From positions 1 to 38,081 of the forward strand of contig DZAY01000022.1 of the NCBI GenBank assembly GCA_022729735.1: DNA of 38,081 nt, given 5' to 3'. The notes under the pieces are model-generated. The model was given only the letters and a program-made list of their open reading frames with translations, was not told the DNA's origin and searched no databases. This document shows, piece after piece, positions 16,333 to 25,655 of this stretch (its first letter is position 1; every line of letters starts with the position of its first letter). The stretch is from Helicobacter cetorum (GTDB lineage: Bacteria > Campylobacterota > Campylobacteria > Campylobacterales > DZAY01). The translations under genes and the position numbers were made by a program.

Positions 16333-18072
16333 TTAATCCTCAATCTGTGTTTTTTTGTGTCCGCCCTGATTATGTGCATCTAATTCATCTTGGATTAAAG
16401 CCCCAAACAGACCTGCAATATCAGCTGGTTTGGACTCTATAATATCTTTAATTTTTTCTAATAAAACCTCATATTTAACTTCATCTTCGTTAAATTCTCC
16501 ACCTTTAATACCTAATTGTTGCTCAACTTTTTTCTTCATCTCTTGAATTCGATTAATATTATTTTCATCTTCTTCATCATCTATCTCAAATATTGGAGGT
16601 GATTTTTTCTCTTCTTCAATTGGTATTTCAAGCATTTTTTCAGCAAATGGTTGAATAACTTTTTTGTAGAAGATATATAAAATTAATAGAGCAATAATAT
16701 ATTTTAAGAGTGGAAATATCGGCTCTAAATAACTTTCAACTATATCTTTAAATTTAGCAGCATTATCTTTTACAACACTTTTTTGCATTTGTGGATTGAA
16801 TTCAAAATTACTAACTGTAACCTCATCACCTCTTTGAAGATTAAAACCAATACTATTTTTTACAATATTTGTAATATTTTCTACCTCTTCATTAGATAGT
16901 TTGATGAAATTTACAATTTCATTACCTGCATCATCCACCTTTTTCTCATATTTACCATCTACAACGACTGCTGCTGTAACTCTTTTTATGATAGCAAACT
17001 CTCTTGTTATATCTGAAGTAGTTTTTGTTATCTCATAATTTGTGGTAACTTGATTTTTTTCATACTTCTCTTTTATATTGTTATCATCTAATCCTTGAAC
17101 AGGTCCAATATTACTAACTGCCCCAGGAACTCCACCAATCTCTTTCTCTTTATAACCTTCTCTTTTTTCTTCTAAAGCACTCTCACTTCTAATCACATTT
17201 TCTGGTGCAAACTCTTCTTTTACACTTTTTTGTTGAGAAAAATCGAAATCAATTGTAACTTTTGCTACAACTTTATCACCACCACCAACTAATGGTGAAA
17301 GAATTTTTACAATTTTATCTTCATAATTATGCTCAAACTCTTTTTTGTATCTAATTTGAGCTCTTGCTAACTCTTTTGATTGAGTTAGCTCATCTATATC
17401 ATCCATTGGCTGACCATTATCATCTACAACTTTTACATTATCTGGACTTAGTCGCTCAACTGAAGCTGCCACTAAATTTTTAATTCCAGATACCTGTTTT
17501 GCACTCAAAATCATATTTGGTTTTATTTGTAATACAACTGATGCTGTTGGTGGAGTTGCTTTGGAGACAAATACACTCTCTTTTGGCATCGCAATATGAA
17601 CATTTGCTTTCTCAATAGGTGATAAAGACTCTATTGTCTTACTAAGCTCTCCTTCTATTGCTCTTAAGAATTTTATTTGTTGGTCAAAATCAGTAGCTCC
17701 AAAATCTTTTTTATCAAAAAGTTCAAAGCCAACTTTGGTAGTTTTGGGAATTCCCAAAGAAGCTATTTTTATTCTTTGCTCATACACATAATTTTTTGGA
17801 ACTTCAATAGTATCCTCTTTTTTTATTCTGTATGGAACTTGCTCTTTTTCAAGTTGTTGAATAATCAGTCCTGCATCTTGTGGAGTTAAGTTTTCAAAAA
17901 GAACCCTATAACCATCATCAATAGGTGTTTTACTACTTGTGCTATTATACACAACCAAAAATGAGATAAATGCAACAACTGCAACTATTGTTCCAATAAT
18001 AACCCATTTTTGTTTTTGGTTTAACCTCTGATAGAGAGTTACAACCTGCTCAAATATAGCTTTCAAATCCAT
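16333..18072 (-). CDS. fliF: Flagellar MS-ring protein FliF
   Basis: FliF forms the membrane MS-ring on which the flagellar motor and export gate assemble. 579 residues. Two membrane segments are visible, near residues 23-43 (WVIIGTIVAVVAFISFLVVY) and 450-470 (FPLLKYIIALLILYIF). The ring-building motifs between them include YRVLFENLTPQDAGLIIQQL and the family segment VHIAMPKESVFV. The acidic C-terminus (IFEIDDEEDENN, then KIKDIIESKPADIAGLF) is the FliG-binding tail. It lies 11 bases after hisC and 2 bases before fliG. The ribosome site before the ATG is weak. The assignment is firm. Confidence 0.95.
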   Translation of the reverse strand: MDLKAIFEQVVTLYQRLNQKQKWVIIGTIVAVVAFISFLVVYNSTSSKTPIDDGYRVLFENLTPQDAGLIIQQLEKEQVPYRIKKEDTIEVPKNYVYEQRIKIASLGIPKTTKVGFELFDKKDFGATDFDQQIKFLRAIEGELSKTIESLSPIEKANVHIAMPKESVFVSKATPPTASVVLQIKPNMILSAKQVSGIKNLVAASVERLSPDNVKVVDDNGQPMDDIDELTQSKELARAQIRYKKEFEHNYEDKIVKILSPLVGGGDKVVAKVTIDFDFSQQKSVKEEFAPENVIRSESALEEKREGYKEKEIGGVPGAVSNIGPVQGLDDNNIKEKYEKNQVTTNYEITKTTSDITREFAIIKRVTAAVVVDGKYEKKVDDAGNEIVNFIKLSNEEVENITNIVKNSIGFNLQRGDEVTVSNFEFNPQMQKSVVKDNAAKFKDIVESYLEPIFPLLKYIIALLILYIFYKKVIQPFAEKMLEIPIEEEKKSPPIFEIDDEEDENNINRIQEMKKKVEQQLGIKGGEFNEDEVKYEVLLEKIKDIIESKPADIAGLFGALIQDELDAHNQGGHKKTQIED

Positions 18073-18083
18073 TATCTACTCGC

Positions 18084-19178
18084 TTAACAATAGAATTTTT
18101 CAAATAATTCAAAAAATCTATCGTTTGCTTTTTCTAATCCTATGGTTACTCTAATTGCATTAAGCCCATAAGATTTTAAATCTCTAATAATAAGTCCATT
18201 TTCTAAAAGTTTTTGATAAATCGTAGTTGAGCTAACTTTTGGAGTATAAAGTGTTATAAAATTTGTAAAACTATCAATGTATTCAACACCTTTGCTATTT
18301 GCAAACTGAATATATCTTTCCATCTCTTGAAAGTTTGTAACAAGAGATTTTTGTATAAACTCTTCATCACTAAGTGCTACAATAGCTGATAAAGAGCTAA
18401 GAGTTGTAACATTAAATGGTGGTCTAACTTTATAAAGTGCTTTTATAACTTCAAAATTCCCAATTCCATATCCAACTCTCATTCCACCAAGTCCATAAGC
18501 TTTTGAAAATGTTCCTAAATAGATAGCATTTGGAAATTTTGTAATTAAATCAAGAGGATTTATACTCTTTTTACTATCTTTATATGAAGCATACTCTTGA
18601 TATGCTCCATCAACTACAACTAAACAGTTAGTATCAATTTCACTAATGAATTGATACACATCTTCTCTATCCAAACACTCACCAAGTGGATTATTTGGCA
18701 AACATAAAAATATCAAGTCTGGTTTATGAAGCTTATAACACTCTCTAAACTCATTTAAATTGTGCATATCTGAATTAGTTTTTATAATGTTTGCTCCAAC
18801 ATGTTTTGAGTATATTTCATACATAGCAAATGTTGTTTTTGCCATTAAAACTTTTGAATTTGGATTACATTTAGCTCTAATACAAAACTCAATAACTTGG
18901 TCACTTCCTGCACCTAAAATTATATTTGATGAGTTTAAATTAAATTTATTTGCAAGTAAATTTTTTAGCTCATAATAGCTATCATCTGGATATAAAGATG
19001 CTTTATAACTATTTTCTTTTAGTGCATCTACTACTTTTTGTGATGTTCCAAACGGATTTTCATTCGATGCTAATTTTATAACATTTTTGGCATCAATTCC
19101 ATACTCTCTAACTACAAGTTCTATTGGCTTCCCTGCCTCATAATTTTTGATATCTTCTAACTCTTTATTAAAAATCAT
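18084..19178 (-). CDS. hisC: Histidinol-phosphate aminotransferase
   Basis: HisC transaminates imidazole acetol phosphate with glutamate in histidine synthesis, using pyridoxal phosphate. 364 residues, class II aminotransferase pattern: [10 protein letters not shown] near residue 37, [10 protein letters not shown] near 89, LPNNPLG near 160, VVDGAYQEY near 188, and the PLP lysine in [11 protein letters not shown] (K226), then MRVGYG. It heads the minus-strand operon with fliF, fliG, fliH and dxs; the same arrangement occurs in Campylobacter jejuni as I recall it. ATG with GGAG upstream. Confidence 0.94.
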   Translation of the reverse strand: MIFNKELEDIKNYEAGKPIELVVREYGIDAKNVIKLASNENPFGTSQKVVDALKENSYKASLYPDDSYYELKNLLANKFNLNSSNIILGAGSDQVIEFCIRAKCNPNSKVLMAKTTFAMYEIYSKHVGANIIKTNSDMHNLNEFRECYKLHKPDLIFLCLPNNPLGECLDREDVYQFISEIDTNCLVVVDGAYQEYASYKDSKKSINPLDLITKFPNAIYLGTFSKAYGLGGMRVGYGIGNFEVIKALYKVRPPFNVTTLSSLSAIVALSDEEFIQKSLVTNFQEMERYIQFANSKGVEYIDSFTNFITLYTPKVSSTTIYQKLLENGLIIRDLKSYGLNAIRVTIGLEKANDRFFELFEKFYC

Positions 19179-19208
19179 AAATTATTCTCCTATAAAATTA
19201 AAGGTGCT

Positions 19209-19226
19209 ATTCTAACCTAAAAACTT
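19209..19226 (-). promoter_or_regulatory. Probable promoter of the hisC-flagellar-dxs operon
   Basis: On the minus strand, a TTTTTAGGT stretch precedes TAGAAT (bases 19214 down to 19209). This T-run plus -10 layout is typical of Campylobacterota housekeeping promoters. Transcription would begin near 19202, about 24 bases before the hisC ATG. No sigma-54 or sigma-28 pattern was recognised here, consistent with MS-ring/C-ring genes being expressed early. Confidence 0.5.
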
Positions 19227-19254
19227 TAAAAATTATCTTTTTAACCGATTAAAA

Positions 19255-19269
19255 GTGATTTTTATATAA
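19255..19269 (+). promoter_or_regulatory. Possible promoter for pyrC
   Basis: GATTTTTATATAAA precedes pyrC, with TATAAA at 19264-19269 as a -10 candidate. It would give a leader of roughly 30 bases containing GGAG. It is back to back with the hisC promoter in the 126-base divergent spacer. Confidence 0.4.
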
Positions 19270-19304
19270 AATAAATTTAAATTAAATTACATGGAGTATA
19301 AATA

Positions 19305-20312
19305 ATGGAAATAAGAGTTAATTCACCACTTGATATGCACTTGCATTTGCGAGATGGAGATATGCTAAGAAGTGTTGCAAAATATAGTTCAAAAGCTTTT
19401 GCTGGTGCTTTGATTATGCCAAATATCGTGCCTCCAATTACATCTAAAGATGAAATTTTAAGTTATAAAAATAGAATAATGGAAGTTACAAAAGATGATA
19501 ATTTCAGACCATACATGAGTATCTTTTTTAAAGATTGTTATGATTTTAACTTTTTAAATGAGATAAAAGATTTAATTATAATTATTAAGCTATATCCTGC
19601 TGGAGTTACTACAAATAGTGATGGTGGTGTGAGTGGATTTGATTTAGAAAAGTTGAGAACTACTTTAGAAGCTATGAGTGAGTTAAATATTCCTTTATCA
19701 ATTCATTGTGAAACAAATGGTTTTGTATTAGATAGAGAGGTTGAGTTTATTCCAATTTTAAAATCCATAAATCGAGCTTTTCCTAAACTTAAAATTATTT
19801 TTGAGCATATTTCAACTGCGAAAAGTGTAGAGTTTGTATTAGATAGTGAAAATATTTTTGCAACAATTTCACTTCATCACATAACAATTACACTTGATGA
19901 TTTGCTTGGTGGAGGATTAAAACCTCATCTATTTTGCAAACCAATAGTTAAGACTCAAAATGATAGAGATAGATTGTTGGAGTTAGCTTTAAGTGCAAAT
20001 CCTAAAGTGATGTTTGGTAGCGATTCTGCTCCACATTTAGACTCCAAAAAACTAACATTTAATGGAAGTGCTGGAATATTTTCAGCTCCAATTCTGCTTC
20101 CGAAACTTGTTGAAATATTCCATAAACATAACTCTTTAGAAAATTTAGATAAGTTTTTAAGCCTAAATGCACAATCAATTTACAATATAACTCCTCCAGA
20201 AAAAACTACTGTTTTAGAAAATTGTGAGTTTGAAGTTGCAAAAAATTATGAAGATATTACACCAATTTTTGCAGGGGAGAAAATTGGTTGGAGTATCAAG
20301 AGTGTCTTATAA
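19305..20312 (+). CDS. pyrC: Dihydroorotase
   Basis: PyrC interconverts carbamoyl aspartate and dihydroorotate in pyrimidine synthesis. 335 residues, class II type. Metal ligands are in DMHLHLRDGDM (H12, H14), and the lysine that is carboxylated to bridge the metals is K95 in IIKLYPAGVTTNS. SIHCETNG, FEHIST and FGSDSAPH supply the other histidines and the catalytic aspartate. Start ATG with GGAG upstream. Its last 11 bases overlap the start of the response regulator, so the two-component genes are translated from the pyrC message. Confidence 0.95.
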   Translation: MEIRVNSPLDMHLHLRDGDMLRSVAKYSSKAFAGALIMPNIVPPITSKDEILSYKNRIMEVTKDDNFRPYMSIFFKDCYDFNFLNEIKDLIIIIKLYPAGVTTNSDGGVSGFDLEKLRTTLEAMSELNIPLSIHCETNGFVLDREVEFIPILKSINRAFPKLKIIFEHISTAKSVEFVLDSENIFATISLHHITITLDDLLGGGLKPHLFCKPIVKTQNDRDRLLELALSANPKVMFGSDSAPHLDSKKLTFNGSAGIFSAPILLPKLVEIFHKHNSLENLDKFLSLNAQSIYNITPPEKTTVLENCEFEVAKNYEDITPIFAGEKIGWSIKSVL

Positions 20313-20955
20313 TCTCTTAATTTTAGAAGATGATGAGCTATTTTTGGATACATTAGAAGATTTTTTGAGTGAGAGTGGATTTAATATCACAAAAGCTTTA
20401 TCGCCAAAAGAAGCAATAGAGTTAAGTTATAAACATAAGTTTGATATGTTTATATTTGATATAAATCTACCTCAAATTAGTGGTTTAAAACTTTTAAAAG
20501 AGTTAAAAAATGGTGGAGTAACAACACCAACTCTTTTTTTAAGCTCAAGAGCTGATATTAACTCTATCAAAGAAGCATTTGATATTGGAGCTGTTGAGTA
20601 TCTTAAAAAACCTATTGGTTTAGATGAGCTTTTAATTCGAGTTAATGCAATTTTAAAGAAGTTTGATAATCGATTGAAAATCGATGCAAATTTAGAGTTT
20701 GATTATGATAATTTACAAATTATTAATGAAAATTCTAAAACTCAAATTTCAAAAAAAGAAGCAGATTTACTACTACTTTTATTAAAAAATCGAGGCAAAA
20801 TTGTTACAAAAGAGTTAATTTTAAATGAGTTATGGAGTTTTGAACAAGAAGGAAGTTTTGGAAGTTTAAGAGTTTATATAAATGGTATCAAAAAAGCTTT
20901 AAATAGAGATTGTATTACAAATATTAGGGGAGTTGGATATAGATTTGAAGAGTGA
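20302..20955 (+). CDS. OmpR/PhoB-type response regulator
   Basis: About 217 residues. The receiver domain starts at YNLLILEDDELF (acidic pocket ED-D); the phosphorylated Asp is in FDMFIFDINLP, and the conserved Lys is in EYLKKPIG. The C-terminal winged helix has LILNELWSF, SLRVYINGIKKAL and NIRGVGYRF, typical of the OmpR/PhoB group. GTG at 20302 is chosen: GGAG at 20290-20293 lies 8 bases upstream and the protein then begins right at the receiver domain. The longer in-frame version adds a tail encoded inside pyrC. The histidine kinase follows with overlap. The regulated genes are unknown; the cytochrome and zinc importer downstream are candidates. Confidence 0.9.
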   Translation: MSYNLLILEDDELFLDTLEDFLSESGFNITKALSPKEAIELSYKHKFDMFIFDINLPQISGLKLLKELKNGGVTTPTLFLSSRADINSIKEAFDIGAVEYLKKPIGLDELLIRVNAILKKFDNRLKIDANLEFDYDNLQIINENSKTQISKKEADLLLLLLKNRGKIVTKELILNELWSFEQEGSFGSLRVYINGIKKALNRDCITNIRGVGYRFEE

Positions 20956-21796
20956 TTTATATTTAATTTTAAAAGCTACGATTTTTTATATCATTAGTAG
21001 CTTTTCAACAACCATTATAAGCTATTTAGGATATAAAACTCTTGGATTTAGTGATGATATATTTATTTTTGTAACTCTTATTTTACTATTTGTATCCATG
21101 TTTATTGGATATTTTTTTTCAAAATCTATATTAGAACCTCTGTTTGAACGAAATCGTGCTTTAGATGAGTTTATAAAAGAGTCTTTACATGAACTAAATG
21201 TTCCAATTGCAACAATTAGTGCAAATATTGAACTATTACAAAAAGAGCAGTTGAGTGAAAAAAGTGTAAAAAGAATAAATCGAATTGAATTAGCTCTGAA
21301 AAAACTTCAAAAACTTTATAAAGAGCTTGATTATGAGTTAAAAAAAGAGATAAATAGAGTTGAAATTACAGTTTTTGATTTAAAAAATTTGATTGAGAAT
21401 GAAATTTTAAATTTTGAAAATCAAAAAAATATTGAGATAAGTATGAATTTAGAAGGTTTTTTTATCAAGTGCGATAAAGAAGGATTTATAAAAATATTTA
21501 ATAATTTAATTCAAAATGGAATTAAATATAACAAAGATTTTGGGTTTTTAAAAATTGAGTTAAAAAATGGGTTACTAACTATTTGTGATAGTGGGATTGG
21601 AATTGGTGAAGATGAGCTAATATATATTTTTGAGAGATATTATCAAGGTAATATTAAAAATAGTGGTTATGGAATTGGACTTAGTATTGTTAAAAACTTT
21701 TGTGATGATTTTGGAATAGGAATAAATATAAAATCTAAAAAGGGAGTTGGGACAGAAATTAGTCTCAATTTAAAAAAATTAGCAAATCAAAATTAA
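20933..21796 (+). CDS. Sensor histidine kinase
   Basis: About 287 residues. Two membrane segments lie near residues 10-30 and 42-65, with only a very short loop between them and no periplasmic sensor domain. The phosphoacceptor is in KESLHELNVPIATI (H near 88). The ATPase domain shows FNNLIQNGIKYN (N box), ICDSGIGIGED (G1) and GYGIGLSIVKNF (G2). It forms a two-component pair with the overlapping response regulator. The start is uncertain: TTG at 20933 leaves almost no gap after GGGGAG, and TTG at 20945 is an alternative. The stimulus is unknown; a membrane signal or partner protein is likely, given the minimal sensor part. Confidence 0.87.
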   Translation: MDIDLKSDLYLILKATIFYIISSFSTTIISYLGYKTLGFSDDIFIFVTLILLFVSMFIGYFFSKSILEPLFERNRALDEFIKESLHELNVPIATISANIELLQKEQLSEKSVKRINRIELALKKLQKLYKELDYELKKEINRVEITVFDLKNLIENEILNFENQKNIEISMNLEGFFIKCDKEGFIKIFNNLIQNGIKYNKDFGFLKIELKNGLLTICDSGIGIGEDELIYIFERYYQGNIKNSGYGIGLSIVKNFCDDFGIGINIKSKKGVGTEISLNLKKLANQN

Positions 21797-21805
21797 TATA
21801 AAAAA

Positions 21806-21818
21806 TTTTTTATATAAT
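21806..21818 (+). promoter_or_regulatory. Probable promoter for the cytochrome-znu operon
   Basis: A run of six T is followed by ATATAAT, with TATAAT at 21813-21818, a perfect -10 box. The transcript would start near 21825, about 37 bases before the ATG at 21862. The T-run is the second half of an 18-base AT palindrome (21797-21814). Confidence 0.45.
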
Positions 21819-21861
21819 TTAAGATAAATTGTTGGATAATTTGACTAAAAAAGGGGAACAA

Positions 21862-22362
21862 ATGTTATCAATTAGGGTTTGGCATTGGATAAATATGGTT
21901 TTGATATTTTTGATATTAGGAACTGTCTTATTGAGAAAGACATTTTTAAGTTATAAAACAAATGGGATTGTTATTCAAGAAAAACTAATGGACATGAATA
22001 TAACAATTTCACTTGAAAGTGCGAAAGCAATTGCAAAAGCAATTAGAACTCCTATGTGGGATTGGCATTACTATTTTGGATTTGCTTTGGTTCTATTTTT
22101 TGTATATAGAATTATTATTGGTTTTAAAAATTTAAAAGAAGAAAAAGAGATTTTAAAAAAATTTATACATATTCTATTTTATATCATGTTAGGTTTTATG
22201 GTTATATCTGGAACAGTTTTATATTTTTATAAAATAGAATTTTTAAAAGAGTTACATGAAATTAGCATGTTTTCATTTCTTATTTTTATACCATTACATA
22301 TTTTAGCAGTTATAAAAGCAGAATACAAACATGGAAATATTATACAAAAGATGATTAAATGA
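21862..22362 (+). CDS. Cytochrome b561-like membrane protein
   Basis: About 166 residues with four hydrophobic segments: near residues 5-25, 60-82, 95-120 and 130-150. Histidines fall in or next to them (VWHW, DWHYYFG, KFIHILF, ELHEI, PLHIL), the pattern of di-haem b-type cytochromes (bacterial b561/hydrogenase cytochrome b group). It would move electrons across or within the inner membrane; donor and acceptor are unknown. The ATG at 21862 is preferred over the TTG at 21829 because AGGGGA lies 5-6 bases before it. Its stop overlaps the start of the ABC binding protein, so it belongs to the metal-uptake operon. A ferric reductase-like role is speculative. Confidence 0.75.
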   Translation: MLSIRVWHWINMVLIFLILGTVLLRKTFLSYKTNGIVIQEKLMDMNITISLESAKAIAKAIRTPMWDWHYYFGFALVLFFVYRIIIGFKNLKEEKEILKKFIHILFYIMLGFMVISGTVLYFYKIEFLKELHEISMFSFLIFIPLHILAVIKAEYKHGNIIQKMIK

Positions 22363-23258
22363 GAGATAAAATTTTTGCCACATTTGTAGTAATTGCATTT
22401 ATTGCAATCACATTTTTTATTGTTCAACAATCAAAAGAGTCAAAAAGTGAAGGTGCTTCTATTGTGGTTACAAATTTTGTGTTGTATGACTTTACAAAAG
22501 CTATTGCAAAAGATAGATTAAGTGTCAAAAAACTTATACCTTTTGGAGTAGAATCTCACTCATTTGACCCAACTCCAAAAGATATTGTAGATATTATTAA
22601 ATCTAAACTATTTATTTATAATGGAGCTGGATTTGAAGAGTGGATTGAAAAGATTGTCTCTTCACTTCCAAATAGAGAAATGGCATTTGATATGAGTAGT
22701 GTTGTAAAATTATCATCTTTAGAAAATAAGAGTTATGACCCACACTATTGGTTTGGATTGGAAAATAGTCAAAAAATAGCAAAAACTATTTATGAGCAGT
22801 TGGTTAAATTAGATAATAGCTCTCAAAGTTTTTATTTAGCAAATTTAAATCAACTGCTTTTAGAGTTAGAACAGTTAGATAGAGCTTATAAAGATAGTTT
22901 TAAAGAGTGCAAACATAACACAATTGTAGTTTTACATAGTGGTTTTTCATATTTAGCTAATAGTTATGATTTCAAAACCATTACATTAAAAGGTGTTTTT
23001 GAAGAGAGTGAGCCAACTCCAAAAGACATCACAAATTTAATAGAATTTATAAAAGAGAATAATTTAAAATATATTTTTGATGAGAGTTATATCAATTCAA
23101 AAGAGATTTTAACTATTTCAAAAGAACTAAATATCGAAGTTTTAGAGTTAAATCCATTAGAAAATATTTCAAAAGCTGATTTAGATTTTAACCACAATTA
23201 CATATCTTTATCTTATAAAAATTTAGAAAATTTAAAAAAAGCTTTGGAGTGTCATTGA
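22359..23258 (+). CDS. znuA: Zinc/manganese ABC transporter binding protein, ZnuA-like
   Basis: 299 residues with an N-terminal membrane anchor or signal (near residues 6-23) and no lipobox cysteine. Cluster A-I solute-binding features: VVTNFVLYDFTKAIA, GVESHSFDPTPKDI (first His ligand), NGAGFEEWI, DPHYWFG (second His), VVLHSGFSYLAN (third His), and IFDESY near the usual acidic ligand. There is no His-rich loop, unlike many ZnuA proteins, so zinc is likely but manganese or iron cannot be excluded. It overlaps the cytochrome gene upstream (ATGA) and the ATPase gene downstream. Confidence 0.85.
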   Translation: MRDKIFATFVVIAFIAITFFIVQQSKESKSEGASIVVTNFVLYDFTKAIAKDRLSVKKLIPFGVESHSFDPTPKDIVDIIKSKLFIYNGAGFEEWIEKIVSSLPNREMAFDMSSVVKLSSLENKSYDPHYWFGLENSQKIAKTIYEQLVKLDNSSQSFYLANLNQLLLELEQLDRAYKDSFKECKHNTIVVLHSGFSYLANSYDFKTITLKGVFEESEPTPKDITNLIEFIKENNLKYIFDESYINSKEILTISKELNIEVLELNPLENISKADLDFNHNYISLSYKNLENLKKALECH

Positions 23259-23905
23259 ATATTATCGAAATAAGTAATTTAAATAAAAATTCAATTTTAA
23301 GTGGAATTAATTTAAATATAAAAGAGGGTGATTATTTAGCAATAGTTGGACCAAATGGTGGTGGTAAAACAACTCTAATTAGAACAATTTTGGGATTAGA
23401 AAATTTTGACAGTGGCGAAATAAAGCTATTTTCTAAATCATTAAGTGAATTTAAAGATTGGGATAGAGTAGGATATGTGCCTCAAAGAGCTACGAATATT
23501 GATGTAGCTTTTCCTGCAACTGTTGATGAGATATTGGATTTATCACCAAGTGAGCAAAAATATAGATTTGAAATTATGGATATGCTTGATATTTATAGGC
23601 TAAAAAATAGATTAATTGGAGAGTTATCAGGTGGTGAGCGACAAAAAGTAATTATTGCTAGAGCAATTTTAAAAAAGCCAGATATTCTATTTTTAGATGA
23701 GCCATATAGTGGTGTTGATGTAGTTTCACAAGAAAAGTTTTATAACTTTTTGAAATTTATAAACAGTAATCAAAAGAGTGCTATTTTATTAATTACTCAC
23801 GATATAAGTGCAATAAGCCATGATGTTAGGAGTGTTGCATTTATTAATAAAACATTAACACTTCATCAAAAAGAGTGTTTTTTAAATATTGAGTGTAAAT
23901 GTTAG
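23255..23905 (+). CDS. znuC: Metal ABC transporter ATPase, ZnuC-like
   Basis: About 217 residues. Walker A GPNGGGKTT (near residue 35; GGG instead of the usual SGK context), Q-loop GYVPQRA, signature LSGGERQK, Walker B ILFLDEPYSGVD, and the switch His in LLITHD. It powers the ZnuA/ZnuB importer. TTG at 23255 has GGAG 5 bases upstream; GTG at 23249 overlaps that GGAG and is less likely. It overlaps the ends of both neighbours, showing tight coupling. Confidence 0.88.
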   Translation: MNIIEISNLNKNSILSGINLNIKEGDYLAIVGPNGGGKTTLIRTILGLENFDSGEIKLFSKSLSEFKDWDRVGYVPQRATNIDVAFPATVDEILDLSPSEQKYRFEIMDMLDIYRLKNRLIGELSGGERQKVIIARAILKKPDILFLDEPYSGVDVVSQEKFYNFLKFINSNQKSAILLITHDISAISHDVRSVAFINKTLTLHQKECFLNIECKC

Positions 23906-24696
23906 AGCTATTTAATTTTGAATTTATGCAAAAAGCTCTATTAGTAGGGCTTATTATCTCTCTAATTACACCTTATGTTGGCTCATTTGTAGTGCTAAAA
24001 AGATATGCACTAATTGCAGATACTTTAGCTCATATTTCACTTCTTGGAGTTGCAATTGGAATATATTTTGATACTTACCCTCTATATATTTCAATTATTA
24101 CAACTCTATTTTGTGCATTTCTAATCGAGTATCTTCGCTCTTACAAAGATATATATTCAGACTCAATTTTAGCAATATTTTTATCAGCATCTTTAGCTTT
24201 TGCAATTATTATAATATCTTTAGCAAAAGAACAAAATAGCTCACTTATGACATATCTATTTGGCTCAATTTTATCAATTAAGACAGAAGATATTATTGTA
24301 ATTTCACTATTTGGACTATTTACAATCAGCTTTTTACTTTATAATCATTCCAATCTGTTTAGTATAGCATTTGATGAAGATGTAGCAAAAGTTAGTGGAG
24401 TCAGAGTTGATTTTTTAAACTTTATGCTTCTATTTATTGTTGGACTTTTAGTTGCACTATCTATTAGAATTATTGGCACACTGTTAATTGGTGCTATGCT
24501 TATTATCCCTTTTATATCAGCACTAAGATATAAAAGAGGTTTTAAACATAGTATAATTTTGGCTACAATTTTTTCATGTATCTCATTTCTATTTGGAATA
24601 GTAATATCTTACTATTTATCCATTCCAACAGGTCCATCAATTGTTGTAATATCTCTTTTAATTTTTATCATTTCAATATTAATAAATCGAAAGTGA
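23899..24696 (+). CDS. znuB: Metal ABC transporter permease, ZnuB-like
   Basis: 265 residues with about seven to eight hydrophobic helices throughout. It has the ABC-3 permease pattern: VGSFVVLKRYALIADTLAHISLLGVAIG near the N-terminus (contact with the ATPase) and the conserved RIIGTLLIGAMLIIPFISA in the second half. It forms the membrane channel of the metal importer. It overlaps the ATPase gene by 7 bases and is followed 7 bases later by the antiporter gene. Confidence 0.88.
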   Translation: MLELFNFEFMQKALLVGLIISLITPYVGSFVVLKRYALIADTLAHISLLGVAIGIYFDTYPLYISIITTLFCAFLIEYLRSYKDIYSDSILAIFLSASLAFAIIIISLAKEQNSSLMTYLFGSILSIKTEDIIVISLFGLFTISFLLYNHSNLFSIAFDEDVAKVSGVRVDFLNFMLLFIVGLLVALSIRIIGTLLIGAMLIIPFISALRYKRGFKHSIILATIFSCISFLFGIVISYYLSIPTGPSIVVISLLIFIISILINRK

Positions 24697-24703
24697 GGTT
24701 ATT

Positions 24704-25642
24704 ATGGATTTTATTATTTTTACAGTAGCTATGGCTGTTTTAATTTATGGTGCAGATTTAATTGTCAAAGAGTCAGAGCGAATTGCATTTCACTTTGAAA
24801 TTCCTCAATATGTAATTGGTGCAACTTTAGTTGCAATGGGAACAAGTTTGCCAGAGCTTGGAGCAAGTATTACAGCTGGTTTAAAAGGTCAGCCAGATTT
24901 AGCAGTAGCAAATGTTGTTGGAAGTAATATTTTTAATATTGCTCTGATTTTAGGAGTTGTCTTTTTAATTGCAAAAAAGATTGCACCGGAGCGAGATATA
25001 TTTGCAAAAGATAGTGCTTGGGCAATTTTTCCAGTAGTTATATTTATTATGATGGGTTTAGATGGCTCTATTGATAGAGTTGATGGATTTCTATTTTTAT
25101 CTTTAATGTTTGCATATACACTATTTTTAATAAAAGATGCAAAAGAGTTCCTATTATCAGAAATAGGAGATGAAGAAGTTGAAAAAGATAAATTTAATTG
25201 GTTAAAAAGTGGTGGATTTTTGATAGCAGGTTTTGTGCTTTTAATAGTTTCAGCAAACTTTGCAATAGAAAGTGCAGTAACAATTGCAAAATCATTTGGA
25301 GTTAGCGAGTGGTTAATTGGTATGTTTATGATAGCAATTGGCACAAGTTTGCCAGAGCTAATAGTAAGTATCGTAGCTGCAAGAAAAGGCAATATGGATA
25401 TGAGTATTGGAAATATTATTGGAAGTAATATTGCAAATTTATCAGTAGTATTAGGACTTAGTGCTGTTATTACTCCATTAGTTGTAGATTTCCAAAAATC
25501 GTTTTATGATATAACGGCTATGGTGATTATGACTCTAATTTTAGTATTTATTACAGCAAACAAACTATATAACCGTTCAGCTGGAATAGTTTTGATTGTT
25601 GCATTTTTACTACTTGTAAAAAATGCTTTGACAACTATATAA
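24704..25642 (+). CDS. Calcium/sodium antiporter, CaCA family (YrbG-like)
   Basis: 312 residues, about ten membrane helices. The two inverted alpha repeats of the CaCA family are clear: MGTSLPELGASITAGLKG with VVGSNIFNIALILG (about residues 46-87), and IGTSLPELIVSIVAARKG with IIGSNIANLSVVLG (about 212-252). It exchanges cations, probably Ca2+ for Na+ or K+, across the inner membrane. A GAGG ribosome site lies before the ATG. It follows the metal importer closely, so it may be in the same transcript; both concern cation balance. Confidence 0.92.
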   Translation: MDFIIFTVAMAVLIYGADLIVKESERIAFHFEIPQYVIGATLVAMGTSLPELGASITAGLKGQPDLAVANVVGSNIFNIALILGVVFLIAKKIAPERDIFAKDSAWAIFPVVIFIMMGLDGSIDRVDGFLFLSLMFAYTLFLIKDAKEFLLSEIGDEEVEKDKFNWLKSGGFLIAGFVLLIVSANFAIESAVTIAKSFGVSEWLIGMFMIAIGTSLPELIVSIVAARKGNMDMSIGNIIGSNIANLSVVLGLSAVITPLVVDFQKSFYDITAMVIMTLILVFITANKLYNRSAGIVLIVAFLLLVKNALTTI

Positions 25643-25655
25643 TAAAGAAAAATAA

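Noticed and set aside
21797-21814. 18-base AT palindrome as a terminator for the kinase gene
   Set aside because: Six A then six T with short flanks forms a weak stem with no usable loop, and it merges with a good -10 box; better read as promoter sequence.
24889-25392. 167-residue minus-strand reading frame inside the antiporter gene
   Set aside because: It lies wholly opposite the clear CaCA repeats and its Ile/Ala/Ser/Pro-rich composition is typical of antisense frames.
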